Assembly: GCA_002633005.1 (NCBI GenBank)
Contig: NMRA01000233.1
Span: 416,180 to 480,179, forward strand
Reading direction: 5' to 3'
Length of the DNA: 64,000 nucleotides
Origin: Phoronis australis
Lineage: Eukaryota > Phoronida > Phoronidae
Every line of letters starts with the position of its first letter. Position 1 is the first letter of the stretch. Under the pieces are notes generated by a model. It saw only the letters and a program-made list of their open reading frames with translations. It ran no database searches and had not been told where the DNA came from. This document shows positions 61,901 through 64,000 of the stretch, piece after piece. The position numbers were made by a program, and so were the translations under genes.

Positions 61901-64000
61901 GGTAATGCCGTTTAACTGTGTGGCAAAATCTGACACTAACTTTAGATGAAAATCTTTGCCAAATATCATCTTGCTTCATTATCAAGGGTTTCAAATGTTG
62001 TTCTGAATATTCACATTGTCTGATGGTAACTCCAGTACAGAACTTTAAAATCATGAAACATTTGTTGGTGCTACTCAATACGAATACAAGCAATAAAATT
62101 TCTCGAATTTGAGAAAAAGATAACTTGAAGTAGATAGATACAGAAATCCAGAGTGACATGGTTCATGTACTTTACACTAATTGTGATTCCACCTTCAGAG
62201 CTGAGCTATTTGTACTACACCTTTTAACAAATGTTATCGACATCGCTTTCCATTGAACATTTGGCAAAATTTCAAAGCAAAAACTTCCAACTATTTTCAA
62301 ATGATGTAAACAAAACAGTATTATTTTTATCATATCTCAGTTTTCACTAATACCTTCGATGAAGCGACACGAATTTCGTCAAAATTCATCAATTTTTATC
62401 AAAATTTCTGAATGTAAAATCACATCACTGACCACAAGGGGGCGAAGTCTCTGCACAGTGCTTCACTAATGCAGTCAACAGTGATCGGAGGTCAGACACC
62501 ACAGCTTCCTGGTCCACCGGTTGAATGTTGGGCAGGCAGACGAGCACACCCCACACTGTGGAGATGGCCCTCTCAGAGTCCAGGTCCTCAGGGCGGGTCT
62601 GTACTTTACCGGTTACATACGAGGGAAATGTGTGTTTGTACGAGCGACTGGAAGGAAGCAATAACAGTATTTGAAACAAAAACATAAACTGTTAACTAAA
62701 GTTAGTAGCTGGGTATTTTACAAAAAGAAATTTGAACTCAAAGTGAATGAAGAGTATGGAGTGGTTTATTAAGCCAAAAATTATGCTAGTGGACACTTTT
62801 CCAAACACAGCATAACCAGAGAATTCAAGAAAAGATAACATGCCTTCTTTCATGACTCATTTTTGTGAGGATTGCAAATTAAATTAAATCCAAACATTCA
62901 AAACTCACCGTTGAGTGAAATGGATGTCCCCTGGTAATAGGTATATTACCTAAACTTCTCTTTAAAAATAAACACAGGGACACAACGTAATCTCTGGCTA
63001 GTTTAATTTGACAAAAAAAAAACAATCACACGCATGGCCCTGGACCACATCTGCATGAGTGCATAAGTTTATGTAAATGATATTTTAACAATTCGCAACT
63101 GGAATATTTACATAAAAAGTGTACAATGCTAAACAAATTAATAAGGGCGAAGTATTTTGCTAGGAAGTAAAACTGCGTTCTATGGTTTATCTGAAAACCT
63201 TAGTGTACTTACACACCACGTTGGGAATCGCAATTACTATGAAACCACAAATTTCAAAGTTGCACCACAAATTAATGCAGTTGTACAGATTTAGACGAAC
63301 AGGAACCGACGGGCAATGATTATTTTATGATATGCTGTAGGAATATGCACAAGTCCCGCTCGGCAATCGCACAACAAGGAAATAAACGACTGGACTTAAT
63401 GACAGGTCAAACAAGGAGTCATTAAGTGCAACTGAAGGTCAACCAATAAAGTAACAACTTAATTGTCTTTACCAGAACACCTGAGAGAGTAGAATTTTTC
63501 TCATAGGAAAATACAATGTTTACAATAGACACCAACCCCTTGAAAGCCATGCCGAAGTCGAGCTTGTATTTATGCCAAGCTGAAATGTCAGCGGCGTCAG
63601 ATTCGACTCCTGTCTTGTGCAGGATGAGATCAGTCATAAAGTAGAGAACCTCTTCCATGGTCTGCGGTTTGTTCTTCAAACATACCTCATGACAGTAGTT
63701 GAGCAAGGGAGGAAGAAGACACTGGAAGACAAAGGAGAAGACAGCTAATTGAATCTCAAACTTGTCTATTCCATCGTGATCTTGCTGATCTTTGACCTAC
63801 CATATGGCCTTGAATGTGTGCGTCTATTTCACCCCGAACAAAAATGTTTCCCTATTGTATAAATGGTACTTAACTGATATTGTGTTGAGCACAGTTGCAC
63901 TCCAAGACATTGAAATTAAATGATTAGATATCAAAAAGCTTACCGCTTCAAAACTAACAACAGCGAACACTTTGCGGAAGAATCCTAGAAGGCAGCTGCA
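22647..64000 (-). CDS. UTP20: UTP20, small-subunit processome scaffold (5' end outside window)
   Basis: UTP20 (DRIM) is a giant HEAT/ARM-type alpha-solenoid of the nucleolar SSU processome, needed for U3-dependent 18S rRNA processing. Forty-seven exons, each listed below, join in frame to 2336 residues plus stop; family members are about 2,785 aa, so roughly 450 N-terminal residues are missing. Diagnostic stretches include [72 protein letters not shown] and [18 protein letters not shown], plus a Lys/Arg-rich C-terminus ending QDFAIVE. That basic tail is typical of the family and suits RNA binding and nucleolar targeting. No stop or frameshift is seen. Oddities: a likely GC-AG intron after exon 18, exons 40-41 and 47 duplicated at assembly joins, and a minisatellite touching exon 32. 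Exon numbers count from the window's right edge. Confidence 0.97.
22903..23527. repeat. Duplicated block with UTP20 terminal exon, right copy
   Basis: Starts directly after the N with the same sequence as 22270. It is contiguous with the upstream UTP20 exons, so it carries the terminal exon used in the gene model. Confidence 0.9.
23273..23419 (-). CDS. UTP20: UTP20 exon 47, terminal (right copy)
   Basis: Encodes [20 protein letters not shown] and a Lys/Arg-rich tail ending LQDFAIVE, then TAG at 23273-23275. It matches the vertebrate C-terminus ending in LKDLAMVE. Confidence 0.94.
   Translation of the reverse strand, partial: AVSNPEVAARKKIKKNLAKKEAKKRKIMEFKPSKKVKKRRLQDFAIVE
23535..23700. repeat. 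Dispersed repeat A, copy 1
   Basis: Shares about 165 bp with 51805-51960, including CTACAAATAGGC/CCACAAATAGGC, AAAATTTAACTG and GAATAAA.TCAAAATAATGAT. It lies in the last UTP20 intron. Confidence 0.6.
24190..24400. repeat. Dispersed repeat B, copy 1
   Basis: Shares ordered blocks (GAATGCCTAGCAGACAA, GAGAACTGG, ATAACTTCAAGAAGT) with 46350-46560. No coding potential. Confidence 0.5.
24994..25139 (-). CDS. UTP20: UTP20 exon 46
   Basis: Encodes [20 protein letters not shown] and [14 protein letters not shown]; phase 0 into the terminal exon. Confidence 0.94.
25507..25633 (-). CDS. UTP20: UTP20 exon 45
   Basis: Encodes [16 protein letters not shown] and [18 protein letters not shown]; donor GTAAGT. 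Confidence 0.94.
25976..26247. repeat. Long inverted repeat (about 76-bp arms) in a UTP20 intron
   Basis: The left arm (25976-26052) and right arm (26172-26247) are nearly perfect reverse complements, with about two mismatches and a spacer of about 120 bp. It lies between exons 44 and 45. This fits a young MITE or foldback element; the transcript would form a long hairpin. Confidence 0.85.
26702..26869 (-). CDS. UTP20: UTP20 exon 44
   Basis: Encodes [18 protein letters not shown] and [18 protein letters not shown], like VVKNLLFAAKVLY...LLWLIQKLSRIAKLEA. It lacks most of the long acidic insert of vertebrates. Confidence 0.94.
27822..27893 (-). CDS. UTP20: UTP20 exon 43
   Basis: A 24-codon exon, [20 protein letters not shown] then LADQ. 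A second donor (GTAACT) lies downstream, but GTGAGT at the left edge fits the family alignment. Confidence 0.9.
28009..28350. mobile_element. GGATCCAGGATT-type repeat containing the assembly gap
   Basis: GGTGGATCCAGGATTTT begins the element, as in the repeats at 1-895 and 1862-2745, followed by a poly-G run. The poly-G is interrupted by 162 Ns (28046-28207), then GC-rich sequence ending in CCCCCTTGGCCCCCC. Confidence 0.6.
28881..29053 (-). CDS. UTP20: UTP20 exon 42
   Basis: Encodes [28 protein letters not shown] and YLLCDTKQK. The first 20 nt of this exon recur at 30801-30820, at the start of the next contig. Confidence 0.95.
29381..29516 (-). CDS. UTP20: Duplicate of UTP20 exon 41 (assembly or haplotype copy)
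   Basis: Same exon as 31150-31285, with at least one synonymous difference (a His codon). It lies in the left overlap copy that is contiguous with exon 42. Confidence 0.85.
30460..30591 (-). CDS. UTP20: Duplicate of UTP20 exon 40 (assembly or haplotype copy)
   Basis: Same exon as 32231-32362. If spliced after exon 41 (31150-31285), it would be entered in the wrong phase, so it is an alternative to the other copy rather than an added exon. Confidence 0.85.
31150..31285 (-). CDS. UTP20: UTP20 exon 41 (right-hand copy)
   Basis: Encodes [20 protein letters not shown] and HVEVMNRIW, leaving one base that completes Ser of exon 42. A twin lies at 29381-29516. Confidence 0.92.
32231..32362 (-). CDS. 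UTP20: UTP20 exon 40 (right-hand copy)
   Basis: Encodes [16 protein letters not shown] and [14 protein letters not shown] near-identical copy lies at 30460-30591, left of the N at 30800. Phase 0 both ends. Confidence 0.92.
33008..33085 (+). mobile_element. tRNA-like SINE head
   Basis: A box GTGTGGCTCAGTGA and B box GGGTTCAAATCC are spaced as in a tRNA gene. The head resembles that at 14045 but the flanking body differs. It lies in a UTP20 intron. Confidence 0.5.
33452..33634 (-). CDS. UTP20: UTP20 exon 39
   Basis: Encodes [20 protein letters not shown] and [15 protein letters not shown]; phase 0 both ends. Confidence 0.96.
34289..34438 (-). CDS. UTP20: UTP20 exon 38
   Basis: Encodes [20 protein letters not shown] and [20 protein letters not shown]. 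Confidence 0.97.
35226..35336 (-). CDS. UTP20: UTP20 exon 37
   Basis: Encodes [20 protein letters not shown] and VRLQCRQ, near-identical to vertebrates. Confidence 0.97.
35834..35965 (-). CDS. UTP20: UTP20 exon 36
   Basis: Encodes [20 protein letters not shown] then ATAFGLLK, matching KQLQVLLAYAEEDIYDTSRQ. Confidence 0.97.
36612..36782 (-). CDS. UTP20: UTP20 exon 35
   Basis: Encodes [32 protein letters not shown] and [11 protein letters not shown]. Confidence 0.96.
37597..37713 (-). CDS. UTP20: UTP20 exon 34
   Basis: Encodes [11 protein letters not shown] and [19 protein letters not shown], like LEMLDPFVSLLIDCL. Donor GTAGGT. Confidence 0.93.
38163..38310 (-). CDS. UTP20: UTP20 exon 33
   Basis: A basic Pro/Lys-rich linker (PRGKSKPK), then [15 protein letters not shown], matching SRKTNMHIFIESGLR. 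Confidence 0.93.
38691..38857 (-). CDS. UTP20: UTP20 exon 32
   Basis: Encodes [20 protein letters not shown] and [12 protein letters not shown]. Its acceptor and first codons are the first unit of the minisatellite in the upstream intron. Confidence 0.94.
38835..39320. repeat. Minisatellite (about 60-bp unit) overlapping the UTP20 exon 32 acceptor
   Basis: Five clear units start near 38835, 38893, 38954, 39016 and 39079 with TGACTGTGGGTGGAGTCTAG, followed by degenerate units. The first unit includes the exon's first codons and its splice acceptor. Confidence 0.85.
39438..39605 (-). CDS. UTP20: UTP20 exon 31
   Basis: Encodes [34 protein letters not shown] and VVPLKE, matching HELFGAVAEEKEV...KSYDSYE. 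Confidence 0.96.
40429..40527 (-). CDS. UTP20: UTP20 exon 30
   Basis: Encodes [19 protein letters not shown] and [11 protein letters not shown]. Confidence 0.95.
40945..41101 (-). CDS. UTP20: UTP20 exon 29
   Basis: Encodes [20 protein letters not shown] and [13 protein letters not shown], near-identical to the vertebrate block. Confidence 0.96.
41404..41543 (-). CDS. UTP20: UTP20 exon 28
   Basis: Encodes [20 protein letters not shown] and [13 protein letters not shown], like EEEHKLVKSKVV...AMVKLMQ. Confidence 0.95.
42083..42303 (-). CDS. UTP20: UTP20 exon 27
   Basis: Starts with an acidic linker ([18 protein letters not shown]) and ends with [17 protein letters not shown], matching DILPRLHKCL. 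Donor GTCTGT. Confidence 0.94.
42412..42552. repeat. Fragment of the CACTAGGGGGC repeat
   Basis: CACTAGGGGGCACAGCGGTAG and a following CAAATTTCAATAAGATTCTGC block match the internal units of the elements at 47723-48935 and 51976-53300. Confidence 0.6.
42792..42880 (-). CDS. UTP20: UTP20 exon 26
   Basis: Encodes [13 protein letters not shown], like VIVLEAFHFD; donor GTAAGG. Both ends fall within codons. Confidence 0.93.
43126..43397 (-). CDS. UTP20: UTP20 exon 25
   Basis: Encodes [17 protein letters not shown] and [20 protein letters not shown]; donor GTCTGT. It carries the family's HRRARAL motif. Confidence 0.96.
43911..44048 (-). CDS. UTP20: UTP20 exon 24
   Basis: Encodes [20 protein letters not shown] and [12 protein letters not shown], matching MDFFENMKHIQ. 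Confidence 0.95.
44411..44483. repeat. 36-bp tandem duplication
   Basis: GTCATTGAATGATTAAACTG... occurs twice back to back in a UTP20 intron. Confidence 0.9.
44606..44752 (-). CDS. UTP20: UTP20 exon 23
   Basis: Encodes [20 protein letters not shown] and [12 protein letters not shown]; phase 0 both ends. It joins directly to exon 24 to give the expected family spacing. Confidence 0.93.
45930..46012. repeat. Dispersed repeat C, copy 1
   Basis: Shares TACCAGTCACTTTTGCTG, TAACAAAAT and CTTGTAC in order with 56815-56900. Confidence 0.5.
46044..46199 (-). CDS. UTP20: UTP20 exon 22
   Basis: Encodes [20 protein letters not shown] and [10 protein letters not shown], like LNAFDQRHLDDINFDVR. A SINE head lies just upstream in the intron. 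Confidence 0.93.
46215..46318 (-). mobile_element. tRNA-derived SINE head
   Basis: On the minus strand, GGGATTGGGCTCCACTAGCG (A-box side) precedes CGTTCGATTCC (B box) and TCTCAGAAAAT, matching 18695-18790. It lies beside UTP20 exon 22. Confidence 0.6.
46350..46560. repeat. Dispersed repeat B, copy 2
   Basis: Partner of 24190-24400: GAATGGCTGCCAGACAA, GAGAATTGG and ATAACTTCAAGAAGT in the same order. Confidence 0.5.
46680..46866 (+). mobile_element. Retroelement-like 3' end
   Basis: AT-rich sequence with an 8-bp inverted pair (AACCCAGA...TCTGGGTT) around a small GCC/GGC stem, then GTAATAAACATTAAAAAAAT with a polyadenylation signal and A-run. Resembles the 3' UTR tail of a non-LTR retrotransposon; no coding part is present. 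Confidence 0.35.
47311..47434 (-). CDS. UTP20: UTP20 exon 21
   Basis: Encodes [20 protein letters not shown] and FLAEVVLK; donor GTTGGT. Confidence 0.9.
47723..48935. mobile_element. CACTAGGGGGC element with 11-bp terminal inverted repeats, copy 1
   Basis: ATGCGCCCACA (47742-47752) is the exact reverse complement of TGTGGGCGCAT (48921-48931). The interior has tandemly related units containing GCCACTAGGNGGC, CAAATTTCATGAAAA and GGACTTTTGAAGATAC, starting near 48042, 48289, 48418, 48577 and 48722. No credible ORF. A non-autonomous DNA element in the intron between exons 20 and 21. Confidence 0.7.
49036..49200 (-). CDS. UTP20: UTP20 exon 20
   Basis: Encodes [29 protein letters not shown] and DNPEQFLG; donor GTAGGT. 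Confidence 0.94.
49596..49737 (-). CDS. UTP20: UTP20 exon 19
   Basis: Encodes [18 protein letters not shown] and ARELNILS, like GESITIGGRLILPHV and SKELGILSK. The right edge depends on the frame shared with exon 18. Confidence 0.87.
50134..50354 (-). CDS. UTP20: UTP20 exon 18 (probable GC donor)
   Basis: Encodes [20 protein letters not shown] and [15 protein letters not shown]. Ending at the GC donor (GCAGGT) keeps frame with exon 19. The nearest GT, four bases further, breaks it. Confidence 0.85.
50944..51023 (-). CDS. UTP20: UTP20 exon 17
   Basis: Encodes [17 protein letters not shown] and half of an Arg codon completed by exon 18 (RYFPLL). Confidence 0.93.
51580..51657 (-). CDS. UTP20: UTP20 exon 16
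   Basis: Encodes [17 protein letters not shown], like TEEIDAVFHGAVWPQ; donor GTTCGT is unusual but conservation is strong. Confidence 0.9.
51805..51960. repeat. Dispersed repeat A, copy 2
   Basis: Partner of 23535-23700. It directly abuts the CACTAGGGGGC element starting at 51976. Confidence 0.6.
51976..53300. mobile_element. CACTAGGGGGC element, copy 2
   Basis: Same start (GAGCGTTGAAATGC.CCCACA) and end (ACATATAAATATGAGGGCGCATAAAA) as copy 1, with imperfect terminal repeats and the same kind of internal units. It lies in the intron between exons 15 and 16. Confidence 0.7.
53464..53659 (-). CDS. UTP20: UTP20 exon 15
   Basis: Encodes [20 protein letters not shown] and [14 protein letters not shown]; donor GTAGGT. 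Confidence 0.93.
53961..54206 (-). CDS. UTP20: UTP20 exon 14
   Basis: Encodes [33 protein letters not shown] and [10 protein letters not shown]. Matches the family's ILYGRM...FLDLLFEP block. Confidence 0.95.
54632..54757 (-). CDS. UTP20: UTP20 exon 13
   Basis: Encodes [20 protein letters not shown] and EGLLPVLM; donor GTAAGT. Confidence 0.94.
55037..55213 (-). CDS. UTP20: UTP20 exon 12
   Basis: Encodes [20 protein letters not shown] and [20 protein letters not shown], a clear HEAT-type repeat. Confidence 0.95.
55562..55768 (-). CDS. UTP20: UTP20 exon 11
   Basis: Encodes [16 protein letters not shown], an acidic linker rich in Asp/Glu, then [11 protein letters not shown]. It corresponds to the acidic loop of the vertebrate protein. 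Confidence 0.92.
56217..56463 (-). CDS. UTP20: UTP20 exon 10
   Basis: Encodes [20 protein letters not shown] then [12 protein letters not shown], matching FRFLLWRALTKFPERVEPRS. The first part is a low-complexity linker. Confidence 0.93.
56815..56900. repeat. Dispersed repeat C, copy 2
   Basis: Partner of 45930-46012. Adjacent minus-strand frames (56853-57098) have no recognisable domain. Confidence 0.5.
58050..58206 (-). CDS. UTP20: UTP20 exon 9
   Basis: Encodes [20 protein letters not shown]...[10 protein letters not shown], one of the best conserved blocks; phase 1 out. Confidence 0.95.
58930..59079 (-). CDS. UTP20: UTP20 exon 8
   Basis: Encodes [20 protein letters not shown] and IGPFNG, matching the AELVPATVNDYREKL segment. 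Phase 0 at both ends. Confidence 0.93.
59981..60046 (-). CDS. UTP20: UTP20 exon 7
   Basis: A 22-codon exon, [17 protein letters not shown], matching the conserved IRLLTIRILNHF helix. Confidence 0.92.
60340..60472. repeat. Tandem duplication of about 70 bp
   Basis: AGTAAGCTCTAC.ACTTTA and CAAGGTCTCAACAAATAACC each occur twice in series in a UTP20 intron. Confidence 0.85.
60762..60912 (-). CDS. UTP20: UTP20 exon 6
   Basis: Encodes [16 protein letters not shown]...[17 protein letters not shown]; donor GTATGC, phase 0 out. Confidence 0.9.
61240..61348 (-). CDS. UTP20: UTP20 exon 5
   Basis: Encodes [20 protein letters not shown], like LSLEESSELLHLVPVERVKNL in vertebrates. Starts and ends with split codons that match its neighbours. 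Confidence 0.88.
62433..62647 (-). CDS. UTP20: UTP20 exon 4
   Basis: Encodes [20 protein letters not shown], equivalent to the SQSWAALVVLPHIRP region of vertebrate UTP20. Donor GTCAGT, phase 1 out. Confidence 0.9.
62909..62949 (-). CDS. UTP20: UTP20 exon 3 (small)
   Basis: A 41-nt exon encoding [13 protein letters not shown] plus a split Arg; donor GTGAGT, acceptor TTTAG. Included because it restores phase between exons 2 and 4. It lies in a poorly conserved part of the protein. Confidence 0.6.
63533..63721 (-). CDS. UTP20: UTP20 exon 2
   Basis: Encodes [18 protein letters not shown]...FGMAFKGL. The acceptor is clear (TTCCAG). The donor is GTGTCT if phase 0 is kept into exon 3; a stronger-looking GTTGGT at 63537 would need a missed exon. 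Confidence 0.78.
63944..64000 (-). CDS. UTP20: UTP20 exon 1 of window (partial, cut by edge)
   Basis: Encodes ...[13 protein letters not shown]; donor GTAAGC, phase 0 out. Matches the family segment before the LPSFLSY-like helix. It continues past 64000. Confidence 0.8.

Overview
The window is animal nuclear DNA, not bacterial. Genes are split into short exons with GT-AG introns, coding density is low, and the rest is AT-rich sequence with tRNA-derived SINE-like repeats, inverted-repeat elements and microsatellites. The intron-rich genes, the 'GGATCCAGGATT' poly-G elements and the 'CACTAGGGGGC' elements suggest a highly heterozygous marine invertebrate, perhaps a deuterostome. I cannot name the species.

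Layout. Positions 1-2.8 kb hold two direct copies of a repeat unit plus an AAACCTGGTTT-rich inverted-repeat element. Positions 2.8-7.8 kb show no convincing gene. A seven-exon plus-strand gene (7963-13802) encodes a 314-residue coiled-coil protein that I do not recognise. Positions 13.8-18.5 kb hold a SINE-like repeat, a duplicated 0.7 kb block and microsatellites. A five-exon plus-strand gene (18505-21458) encodes a 264-residue PhyH-type Fe(II)/2-oxoglutarate dioxygenase. From 22.6 kb to the right edge, the minus strand carries UTP20, an SSU processome scaffold. I resolved 47 exons (7011 nt, 2336 residues plus stop, in frame throughout). The 5' end, roughly 450 residues by comparison with the vertebrate protein, lies beyond position 64000. 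UTP20 and the PhyH gene are convergent.

Assembly. Three single-N joins (15075, 22902, 30800) are each flanked by nearly identical sequence, so the end of the left piece repeats the start of the right piece. They look like unmerged overlapping contigs or haplotypes. As a result the terminal UTP20 exon and two internal exons appear twice. Splicing the internal pair in twice would break the frame, so the duplication is probably not biological. A 162-N gap sits inside a poly-G tract at 28046-28207.

The genes are unrelated in function: ribosome biogenesis, a small-molecule oxygenase, and an orphan coiled-coil protein. The most unusual signals are a minisatellite built from a UTP20 splice acceptor, a 76-bp-arm inverted repeat in a UTP20 intron, a probable GC-AG intron, a possible extra 21-codon cassette, and two 1.2-1.3 kb elements with short terminal inverted repeats and internal tandem subunits.
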